From positions 1-7,510 of the forward strand of contig CAADVJ010000150.1 in the NCBI GenBank assembly GCA_900752475.1: a stretch of 7,510 nucleotides of DNA, written 5' to 3'. Positions within the stretch are counted from its first letter, which is position 1. The number at the start of each line of letters is the position of its first letter. The stretch is from an uncultured Collinsella sp. GTDB taxonomy: Bacteria > Actinomycetota > Coriobacteriia > Coriobacteriales > Coriobacteriaceae. The notes under the pieces were generated by a model. It was not told the DNA's origin. It made no database searches and worked only from the letters and a program-made list of their open reading frames with translations. Shown here piece by piece: positions 1-5,173 of this stretch. The position numbers and the translations under genes were made by a program.

Positions 1-54
1 AGCGCTTCCCTGACACGGAAGAGGTCAGAAGTTCAAATCTTCTAACGCCCACCA
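1..54 (+). tRNA. tRNA-Val(GAC), 3' part only
   Basis: The window opens inside a tRNA. The anticodon arm is a perfect 5-bp stem (CTTCC 5-9 with GGAAG 17-21) around the loop CTGACAC, giving anticodon GAC at 12-14 (valine, reading GUC/GUU). The T arm is AGAAG 27-31 with CTTCT 39-43 around TTCAAAT. The 3' acceptor strand AACGCCC (44-50), discriminator A51 and an encoded CCA (52-54) follow. The 5' acceptor strand and most of the D arm lie outside the window, so acceptor pairing cannot be checked. Confidence 0.93.
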
Positions 55-62
55 AATGTTCG

Positions 63-101
63 CAGCTCAGAGGCTATGTCCTCTGGGCTGTTTTGTTTTT
101 T
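63..101 (+). terminator. Rho-independent terminator after the tRNA
   Basis: An 11-bp stem (63-73 with 80-90, one G-T wobble at 67/86) encloses a 6-nt loop. It is followed directly by a T tract, TTTTGTTTTTT, at 91-101. It begins 9 nt after the tRNA CCA end, so it most likely ends the tRNA transcript. Confidence 0.9.
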
Positions 102-416
102 GCCACCAAGCGCGCCGCCAAATAAGTCATCAAATATTGATCCAAGGTCCGTACGCGATGGTCTTTGTATCCCGTAGGGGTGCCGGCAGATTGCATGTGT
201 CCTGGCCCATCATGACCGCAACATGTTGGTCAAGCATAATCTTTTGGATTCTTTTGGCGCGAGCAGCTTGGTTTTGGTGCTATTTGGCGGCGGCACGGTT
301 GAGGGGGTTTCAAAACTGCTGTGCAGGTAGTTGGGTTGATAACGTTTTAGCAGTCTGCCAAGAGGCCTTCATTTATAATGCGTCTGCAAATTGACCAATT
401 GCTTTGACCTGCTGAA
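102..416. other. Intergenic stretch without a supported gene
   Basis: About 315 bases between the tRNA terminator and the nrdD control region. It is less GC-rich than the flanking genes. The reading frames on both strands have no ribosome-binding site, no recognisable motif and unusual composition (rich in Cys, Trp and Ser), so I treat them as chance. A perfect TATAAT lies at 374-379, but no matching -35 is found 16-18 bp upstream. No second copy of the tRNA 3' end was seen, so there is no visible sign of an integrated element. Confidence 0.6.
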
Positions 417-432
417 ACACTATATGTTGTGT
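417..432. promoter_or_regulatory. NrdR box upstream of nrdD
   Basis: ACACTATATGTTGTGT matches the palindromic NrdR operator consensus (ACACWATATWTWGTGT) at 15 of 16 positions. NrdR is the ATP-cone zinc-ribbon repressor of ribonucleotide reductase genes. The site lies 259 bp before the nrdD start codon and abuts a TTGACC -35 candidate, which fits repression of nrdD. NrdR usually binds two boxes. The only partner seen is a weak 10/16 match at 451-466 around a central GATATAGAT, starting 34 bp downstream; that spacing is slightly longer than the usual 31-32 bp. Confidence 0.8.
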
Positions 433-462
433 TTGACCTAAAAAAAGAATACAGGATATAGA
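433..462 (+). promoter_or_regulatory. Candidate nrdD promoter
   Basis: TTGACC (433-438) can serve as -35, with TATAGA (457-462, 18-bp spacer) or GATATA (455-460, 16-bp spacer) as -10. The NrdR box ends at 432 and the weak second box overlaps the -10, an arrangement suited to repression. Two more TTGACC copies at 391-396 and 404-409 have no -10 at good spacing. If this promoter is used, the leader before nrdD is about 220 nt. Confidence 0.45.
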
Positions 463-690
463 TGCTTCTTTGTCGTATGATAGATGGCGGACAGAGAACG
501 AGAACCTTATTCGCCCCATTATTTGGATGGATCTTTGAGCCCCTTGATTGGCTGCGAGGATTGTCCGCATGAGGGCCTATGGTTATCGAAAACACAGATT
601 GCGCGACGGCGCCGCAAGACAGGGTAAGCCCTGCCGGGCATCGTTTGGCTCTGAAGCGCAATGAGGCTACGATGCGAAAGAGGCAAGAGG

Positions 691-2913
691 ATGAAGATCA
701 TCAAGCGCAGCGGCACCGAGGTTACCTTTGACATCGATAAGATCGTCAATGCGATCCGCGCCGCAAACTTGGAGGTCGAGGAAGGCTCTCGCCTTACCGA
801 CCGCCAGGTGATCTATGCGGCACAAAACGTCGCCGAGGCATGTGAGAAGGCCGGCCACACCGTATCGGTCGAGGAGATCCAGGATCTGGTCGAGGACGAG
901 ATTATGCGTCTCGACTGCTACGAGGTCGCTCGCCACTACATCATCTACCGCTATGTTCAGAGTCTGAAGCGCCAGAAGAACACGACCGATGACAAGATTC
1001 TGTCGCTGATCGAGTGCAACAACGAAGAGGTCAAGCAGGAGAACTCCAACAAGAACCCGACCGTCAACTCCGTTCAGCGCGACTACATGGCCGGCGAGAT
1101 TTCCAAGGACCTGACGCAGCGCGTGCTGCTGCCCCAGGAGATCGTGGATGCCCACAACGAGGGCCTGATTCACTTCCACGATTCGGACTACTTCGCCCAG
1201 CACATGCATAACTGTGACCTGGTGAACCTGGAGGATATGCTCCAGAACGGCACCGTTATCTCGGGCACGCTGATCGAGAAGCCGCACAGCTTCTCGACTG
1301 CTTGCAATATCGCGACGCAGATTATCGCCCAGGTCGCCTCTTCTCAGTACGGCGGTCAGTCGATTTCGCTGACCCACCTGGCTCCGTTTGTCGAGGTGAG
1401 CCGCCAGAAGATTCGTGTCGAGGTTGCCCGCGAGCTCGAGGAGCTTGGCGTCTCTGCGTCTGCCGAGAAGGTCCGTGAGGTCGTTGAGGACCGTCTGCGT
1501 GACGAGATCCGTCGCGGCGTCCAGACGATTCAGTATCAGGTCGTGACCCTTATGACCACGAATGGCCAGGCGCCGTTCGTGACGGTCTTTATGTATCTCA
1601 ACGAGGCCCGTACGCCTCAGGAGAAGCACGACCTTGCCATGATCGTGGAGGAGACGCTTCGCCAGCGCTACGAGGGCGTTAAGAACGAGGCCGGCGTGTG
1701 GATTACCCCGGCATTCCCCAAGCTTATCTATGTGCTCGAGGACGATAACGTTCACGAGAATTCCCCGTACTTCTATCTGACCCAGCTGGCTGCCAAGTGC
1801 ACCGCCAAGCGCATGGTGCCCGACTACATCTCTGAGAAGAAGATGCGCGAGCTCAAGCTGTCTAAGGGTGAGACCGCCGGCAATGGCGATTGCTACACCT
1901 GCATGGGTTGCCGCAGCTTCCTGACGCCCGACCGTTCGGGCAACGGCTTTAACAATGTCGCCAACGCGCTGAACTATGACCCGACCAAACCTAAGTACTA
2001 TGGCCGCTTTAACCAGGGTGTTGTGACCATCAACCTGCCCGATGTCGCACTGAGCTCGCATCAGGACATGGACAAGTTCTGGAAGATCTTCGACGAGCGC
2101 CTTGAGCTGTGCCATCGTGCCCTGCTGTGCCGTCATGAGCGCCTGATGGGCACGCTTTCGGATGCCGCACCGATTCTGTGGCAGTACGGCGCCCTGGCGC
2201 GCCTTAAGAAGGGCGAGACGATCGACAAACTGCTCGTGGGCGGCTATTCCACCATCAGCCTGGGGTATGCCGGTCTGTATGAGTGCGTCAAGTACATGAC
2301 GGGCCACAGCCACACCGAGAAGGAAGGCACGCCGTTTGCCATGGCCGTCATGCAGCACATGAACGACAAATGCGCCGAGTGGAAGGCCGAAAGCGATATC
2401 GACTTCTCGCTGTACGGCACCCCGCTTGAGTCGACGACCTACAAGTTCGCCAAGTGCCTGCAGCGTCGTTTTGGCATTATTCCGGGTGTGACGGACAAGG
2501 GCTACATTACCAACAGCTACCACGTCCATGTGTCCGAGGAGATTGATGCTTTCGATAAGCTCAAGTTTGAGGGCATGTTCCAGCAGCTTTCGCCGGGCGG
2601 TGCCATCTCCTACGTCGAGGTTCCTAACATGCAGGACAACCTTAAGGCTGTCATTCGCGTGATGCAGTACATCTACGACAACATCATGTACGCCGAGCTC
2701 AACACCAAGAGCGATTACTGCCAGGTGTGCGGCTATGACGGCGAGATCAAGATTGTCGAGGATGACGGCAAGCTGGTGTGGGAGTGCCCCAACTGCGGCA
2801 ACCGCGATCAGGAGAAGATGAATGTCGCCCGTCGTACGTGCGGCTACATCGGTACTCAATTCTGGAACCAGGGTCGAACCGAGGAGATCCGCGACCGCGT
2901 GCTGCATCTCTAA
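691..2913 (+). CDS. nrdD: Anaerobic ribonucleoside-triphosphate reductase (class III, glycyl radical)
   Basis: Reduces ribonucleoside triphosphates to deoxynucleotides in the cytoplasm under anaerobiosis. The protein has 740 aa, close to the family norm (E. coli 712). An ATP-cone fills roughly residues 1-95 (KIIKRSGTEVTFDIDKI). Active-site cysteines expected of the family are Cys175 (MHNCDL) and the presumed thiyl-radical Cys407 (MGCRSFL), the last of a Cys401/404/407 CxxCxxC run. GRFNQGVVTINL carries Asn441 where formate-using (T4/E. coli type) enzymes have Asn, so formate is the likely reductant by inference. The C-terminal zinc ribbon is Cys677/680/699/702, and the glycyl radical is Gly718 in RRTCGYIG. 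I chose ATG 691 rather than the in-frame ATG at 661 because AAAGAGG (677-683) sits 7 nt before it and the ATP-cone starts there. The last six codons take part in a large inverted repeat. The partner NrdG is encoded downstream. Confidence 0.96.
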   Translation: MKIIKRSGTEVTFDIDKIVNAIRAANLEVEEGSRLTDRQVIYAAQNVAEACEKAGHTVSVEEIQDLVEDEIMRLDCYEVARHYIIYRYVQSLKRQKNTTDDKILSLIECNNEEVKQENSNKNPTVNSVQRDYMAGEISKDLTQRVLLPQEIVDAHNEGLIHFHDSDYFAQHMHNCDLVNLEDMLQNGTVISGTLIEKPHSFSTACNIATQIIAQVASSQYGGQSISLTHLAPFVEVSRQKIRVEVARELEELGVSASAEKVREVVEDRLRDEIRRGVQTIQYQVVTLMTTNGQAPFVTVFMYLNEARTPQEKHDLAMIVEETLRQRYEGVKNEAGVWITPAFPKLIYVLEDDNVHENSPYFYLTQLAAKCTAKRMVPDYISEKKMRELKLSKGETAGNGDCYTCMGCRSFLTPDRSGNGFNNVANALNYDPTKPKYYGRFNQGVVTINLPDVALSSHQDMDKFWKIFDERLELCHRALLCRHERLMGTLSDAAPILWQYGALARLKKGETIDKLLVGGYSTISLGYAGLYECVKYMTGHSHTEKEGTPFAMAVMQHMNDKCAEWKAESDIDFSLYGTPLESTTYKFAKCLQRRFGIIPGVTDKGYITNSYHVHVSEEIDAFDKLKFEGMFQQLSPGGAISYVEVPNMQDNLKAVIRVMQYIYDNIMYAELNTKSDYCQVCGYDGEIKIVEDDGKLVWECPNCGNRDQEKMNVARRTCGYIGTQFWNQGRTEEIRDRVLHL

Positions 2914-3095
2914 TACCGCTCCGGGGCTGAGCCGAGAGGGCCGCTTGGGCATTTGCTCGCTATTTCGGACAGTCCTGCGCAAGACGAAGGCCACATTAAG
3001 TGGCCTTCTTTGCGTGCGGAACTCATATCGAGCAAAAGCCCAAGCGGCCCTCTCGGTTCAGCCAAGTTGATGTAGCTGAGATGCAGCACGCGGTC
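2893..3095. repeat. Large inverted repeat covering the nrdD 3' end (67-nt arms)
   Basis: Arms 2893-2959 and 3029-3095 pair in one unbroken register (paired positions always sum to 5988). The outer 18 nt, GACCGCGTGCTGCATCTC, are perfect and encode the last six nrdD codons. The next 14 nt, including the nrdD stop, have diverged (5 of 14 match). The inner 35 nt (2925-2959 with 3029-3063) are complementary except for one G-T wobble (2931/3057) and one A-A mismatch (2951/3037). The spacer 2960-3028 carries its own terminator-like hairpin. No target-site duplication is seen at the outer edges. This could be a bidirectional terminator, a copy made by template switching, or a mobile palindromic element. 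Confidence 0.9.
2977..3015. terminator. Terminator-like hairpin downstream of nrdD
   Basis: A perfect 9-bp stem, GAAGGCCAC (2986-2994) with GTGGCCTTC (3000-3008), closes a 5-nt ATTAA loop. A second helix, GCGCAA (2977-2982) with TTGCGT (3010-3015, one wobble), extends it. The T run after the stem is short (TTT, 3009-3011), so it is a weak intrinsic terminator by itself. Nested inside the 2893-3095 palindrome, it could stop transcription from either side. Confidence 0.55.
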
Positions 3096-3098
3096 TGC

Positions 3099-3224
3099 TC
3101 ACCCCTCGAAGTTCTTAGCGGAAATGAGTTGACTTGCAACAACGGTTTGCTTGCGGAGTCGGTTGAGCTGCAACAAAGTATTTATTGGACCTCGAACCCT
3201 ATACTCGATGTTCGCTTCGTTCAT
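3099..3224 (-). CDS. Small mirrored ORF between nrdD and nrdG (41 aa, may be a remnant)
   Basis: ATG at 3224 is preceded on the minus strand by AAAGGG, 7 nt upstream, and encodes MNEANIEYRVRGP and on to a TGA at 3099-3101. The first eight codons match the start of nrdG in frame (MNEANIEY against MNYANIKY). Just past its stop, the minus strand reads the nrdD 3' end copy. No domain is recognised in the rest, which is basic and contains LLQLNRLRKQ. It lies convergent to nrdD and divergent from nrdG, each junction being an inverted repeat. It may be a real peptide, the remnant of an internally deleted gene, or a by-product of the palindromes. I see no sign of NrdG function: the radical-SAM cysteines are absent. 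Confidence 0.25.
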   Translation of the reverse strand: MNEANIEYRVRGPINTLLQLNRLRKQTVVASQLISAKNFEG

Positions 3225-3364
3225 TGAGTTACCCTTTGCATGAGGCCGGGACATATCGTCCCGCCCGCAGTTTCGCAGGCCGCAGGCCGAGAATGTTTGA
3301 GGACGGGATGACATGTCCCGGCCTCCCGGGAGAGTTACTTATGAACTACGCGAACATTAAGTAT
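3201..3364. repeat. Large inverted repeat covering the nrdG ribosome-binding site and start
   Basis: Arms 3201-3263 and 3304-3364 form one long imperfect palindrome with two single-base register shifts. Inner part: 3242-3263 with 3304-3325, 22 positions, the outer 13 perfect (GAGGCCGGGACAT), then one A-C mismatch and one wobble. Middle part: 3226-3237 pairs partly with 3329-3340, including the nrdG Shine-Dalgarno GGGAGAG. Outer part: 3201-3224 with 3341-3364, 20 of 24 Watson-Crick plus one wobble, covering the first eight nrdG codons. Each inner arm can also fold alone (CGGGAC 3247-3252 with GTCCCG 3258-3263; CGGGA 3304-3308 with TCCCG 3316-3320). Alternative RNA folds are therefore possible. 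Confidence 0.88.
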
Positions 3365-3922
3365 TTCGATATTGCTGATGGGGAAGGCGTTCGTACTTCT
3401 CTGTTTGTGAGCGGGTGCCGTCGTGGGTGCAAGAATTGCTTTAACTCTGTCGCGTGGGATTTTGCCGCGGGTGAACCGTTCGACCGTGCCGTCGAGGACA
3501 AGATTATCGAGAGTCTCGACCATCCCTTTATCGATGGCCTGACGATTCTGGGCGGCGAGCCTATGGAACCCGAGAACCAGGCGGGTCTCGTTGACTTTAT
3601 CGAACGCGTGCGTGCGGCCTATCCTGTGGAGTCGGGGAAGACTATTTGGTGCTTTACCGGCGACGTGCTCGAGGAGCTTATGCCGGGCGGTCGTCACCAT
3701 ACCGAGGTGACGGACCGTATCCTTGCCTGCCTCGATATGTTGGTGGACGGCCCGTTCGTTCAAGACCTGTACGATATCTCCTTGCGTTTTAGGGGTTCGA
3801 GTAATCAGCGGGTGATCGACATGAACGCCACGCGCACTCGTGCCGCGCGCGAGGGCGTTTCGCTTTGCGACGCTGTGGAACTTTGGCGGGACGATCCGGT
3901 CTATTCGACCCATACTATGTAG
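3341..3922 (+). CDS. nrdG: Anaerobic ribonucleotide reductase activating protein (radical SAM)
   Basis: Activase that cleaves S-adenosylmethionine with a [4Fe-4S] cluster to place the glycyl radical on NrdD. The protein has 193 aa, longer than the E. coli protein (154). The cluster motif is Cys26-x3-Cys30-x2-Cys33 (SGCRRGCKNC). The SAM-binding GGEP motif is at 71-74 (TILGGEPM). The family signature VDGPF and RFRGSSNQRVID follows near residues 143-165. The start at 3341 fits the conserved N-terminus MNYANIKYFDIADGEG and has the Shine-Dalgarno GGGAGAG (3328-3334) 6 nt upstream; the in-frame sequence before it is not family-like. Pairing with nrdD is typical, but here 427 bp separate the two genes. 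The RBS and start codon lie in a long palindrome that could mask them in RNA. No clear promoter was found in the spacer, so transcription may come from read-through of nrdD or from an unrecognised promoter. Confidence 0.94.
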   Translation: MNYANIKYFDIADGEGVRTSLFVSGCRRGCKNCFNSVAWDFAAGEPFDRAVEDKIIESLDHPFIDGLTILGGEPMEPENQAGLVDFIERVRAAYPVESGKTIWCFTGDVLEELMPGGRHHTEVTDRILACLDMLVDGPFVQDLYDISLRFRGSSNQRVIDMNATRTRAAREGVSLCDAVELWRDDPVYSTHTM

Positions 3923-3923
3923 C

Positions 3924-3954
3924 TTGTGGCCGATGCCGGAGGGCGTGGTACCAT
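3924..3954 (+). promoter_or_regulatory. Candidate promoter for the folE cluster
   Basis: TTGTGG (3924-3929) as -35 and an extended -10, TGGTACCAT (TACCAT at 3949-3954), have a 19-bp spacer. They lie just after the nrdG stop and 34 bp before the folE start. The extended -10 partly makes up for the long spacer. The 66-bp gap is too short for a tetrahydrofolate riboswitch, and no such motif is seen. Confidence 0.35.
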
Positions 3955-3988
3955 AGCGCGAACGCAAAATCGGAAGAGTGAGGCCTAG

Positions 3989-4546
3989 ATGGTCGATCAG
4001 GAAAAAGTTGAGACCGCCATAAAGCTGTTGCTTGAGGGCATAGGCGAGGACCCAACTCGTGAGGGCCTGCTGGAGACGCCGGCACGCGTCGCCCGTATGT
4101 ATGGCGAGATTGCCGGCGGCATGGACCAGAGCGCTGAGGAGCACCTGTCCAAAACTTTTGCCGTCGCTTCGAACGATTTAGTTATCGAGCGCGACATCAC
4201 GTTTTACTCGCTGTGCGAGCACCATCTGCTGCCGTTTTATGGCAAGGCTGCGATCGGCTATATCCCTAACGGCCGCGTGGCGGGTCTGTCTAAGCTTGCT
4301 CGCACGGTTGAGGTCTATGCCCGTCGTCTGCAGCTGCAGGAGCAGCTGTGTACACAGGTTGCCGATGCCCTCATGGAATATCTTGCCCCCCAAGGGGCAA
4401 TCGTGCTGATGGAAGCCGAGCATATGGGCATGACCATGCGCGGCGTGCAAAAGCCCGGTACCAAGACCGTAACGCTTGCTCGTCGCGGTGTCTTTGAGAC
4501 CGATCCGTCGCTCGAGGAGCGATTCTTTAGGATGCTGGGCCGCTAA
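3989..4546 (+). CDS. folE: GTP cyclohydrolase I with an unusual zinc-ligand substitution
   Basis: Converts GTP to 7,8-dihydroneopterin triphosphate, the first step of folate synthesis, normally as a zinc-dependent decamer. The protein has 185 aa, standard for a short bacterial form. Family landmarks: GEDPTREGLLETPARVARM (19-37), SLCEHHLLPFYGKAAIGYIP with Cys76, His78 and His79 (equivalents of E. coli Cys110, His112, His113), GLSKLARTVEVYARRLQLQEQL (99-120), and EAEHMGMTMRGV, where His145 matches His179. Position 147, expected to be the third zinc ligand (E. coli Cys181), is Gly (codon GGC at 4427-4429). The stretch after it, KTVTLARRG, also differs from the common KTVTSAVRG. The start has GAGG 5 nt upstream. 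The HD-domain gene follows after 2 bp. Membership in the family is secure; whether the enzyme has normal metal chemistry is not. Confidence 0.94.
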   Translation: MVDQEKVETAIKLLLEGIGEDPTREGLLETPARVARMYGEIAGGMDQSAEEHLSKTFAVASNDLVIERDITFYSLCEHHLLPFYGKAAIGYIPNGRVAGLSKLARTVEVYARRLQLQEQLCTQVADALMEYLAPQGAIVLMEAEHMGMTMRGVQKPGTKTVTLARRGVFETDPSLEERFFRMLGR

Positions 4547-4548
4547 CC

Positions 4549-5130
4549 ATGAGAGTCGTCAACGACTTTGCATCGAAGACCGATGAAGGAACGTCGCGTC
4601 GCGGCTTTATGGCTTCGGGCCTGACTCCCTTTGGTGCCATGCCTCGCATTGATTACATCTGTGCCAACGGACTGTTCCGGCGGCATCTGGGAAACATTGC
4701 GCAGTTGGAATCGGGGCGCATCTTTTGCCGCCACGGTATCGACCATCTGCTGGATGTCGCCCGTATTATGTGGATCAAGAATCTCGAGGAAGAGCTCAAA
4801 TTTGACCGCGAGGTCATCTATGCCACGGCACTTCTTCACGATATCGGCAAAGATGAACAGTATGAATCGGGTATATCCCATGATGTTGCAAGCGAACGCG
4901 TCGCCGATGCGATTCTCGGCGGCATGCCCGAAGACGTGGCGTTTGAGCCGGCAGATGCCGCAGCCATTAAGACGGCCATTCTGGGCCATCGAAAGCTGCG
5001 CGTGAACAGCCAGCCGCTTGAGCGTCTGCTCTATGCAGCCGACAAAGCGTCGCGCGCCTGCTTTGCATGCCCTGCGCGCAATGCCTGCAACTGGAGCGAT
5101 GATAAAAAGAACCTGTCGATTCGCGTGTAG
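4549..5130 (+). CDS. HD-domain phosphohydrolase in the folate cluster
   Basis: A 193-aa predicted cytoplasmic metal-dependent hydrolase of the HD superfamily. Metal-site candidates are His62 or His66 (CRHGIDHLLDV), the His97-Asp98 pair (ALLHDIGKDEQ), His111 and Asp165 (LYAADKASR). Beyond the domain lies Cys171-x2-Cys174-x5-Cys180 followed by NWSDDKKN; with Cys60 this could make a metal or Fe-S site (inference). It starts 2 bp after the folE stop and has no Shine-Dalgarno of its own, so translation is probably coupled. folB follows 43 bp later. HD proteins hydrolyse phosphate esters, and folate synthesis needs dihydroneopterin triphosphate dephosphorylated between FolE and FolB, so that role is an attractive guess from position. 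A nucleotide phosphohydrolase role unrelated to folate is equally possible. Later ATGs at 4609 and 4639 also lack good ribosome sites, so 4549 is kept. Confidence 0.85.
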   Translation: MRVVNDFASKTDEGTSRRGFMASGLTPFGAMPRIDYICANGLFRRHLGNIAQLESGRIFCRHGIDHLLDVARIMWIKNLEEELKFDREVIYATALLHDIGKDEQYESGISHDVASERVADAILGGMPEDVAFEPADAAAIKTAILGHRKLRVNSQPLERLLYAADKASRACFACPARNACNWSDDKKNLSIRV

Positions 5131-5158
5131 TCGGTATGCGCGGTCGGGGTTCTGAACG

Positions 5159-5165
5159 AAGGAGA
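5159..5165 (+). promoter_or_regulatory. Strong ribosome-binding site for folB
   Basis: AAGGAGA lies 8 nt before the ATG at 5174. It decides the folB start, which gives the protein an unusual N-terminal extension. Confidence 0.8.
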
Positions 5166-5173
5166 CGATCGCG

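Noticed and set aside
374..379. Perfect TATAAT as an alternative nrdD promoter.
   Set aside because: No -35 at acceptable spacing; TTGATA at 336-341 is 32 bp away.
56..394. 112-codon open frame right after the tRNA.
   Set aside because: It begins before the tRNA terminator hairpin, runs through it, has no ribosome site and has an odd Cys/Trp-rich composition.
347..661. Minus-strand open frames of 104 and 65 codons in the nrdD upstream region.
   Set aside because: They run through the NrdR box and candidate promoter, and show no ribosome site or family-like sequence.
601..661. Possible cobalamin-type riboswitch in the nrdD leader.
   Set aside because: The GC-rich hairpins look suggestive, but no convincing B12 box or core pattern is present, and NrdD does not use cobalamin.
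667..2994. Very long open frame (775 codons) on the minus strand opposite nrdD.
   Set aside because: It is an antisense shadow of a GC-rich gene: strong codon bias leaves the opposite frame open. The product is Leu/Val/Ala/His-rich with no recognisable domain, and nrdD explains the region.
2925..3063. Classic MITE or insertion sequence remnant with 35-bp terminal inverted repeats.
   Set aside because: No target-site duplication is visible, and the repeat continues in register into the nrdD coding end, which a simple insertion would not explain. A repeat-family origin is not excluded without a genome search.
3185..3340. Longer nrdG start at 3185.
   Set aside because: The added residues run through the palindrome and are not NrdG-like; ATG 3341 has a good ribosome site and the family N-terminus.
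3923..3988. Tetrahydrofolate riboswitch before folE.
   Set aside because: The gap is only 66 nt and lacks the motif's conserved stretches.
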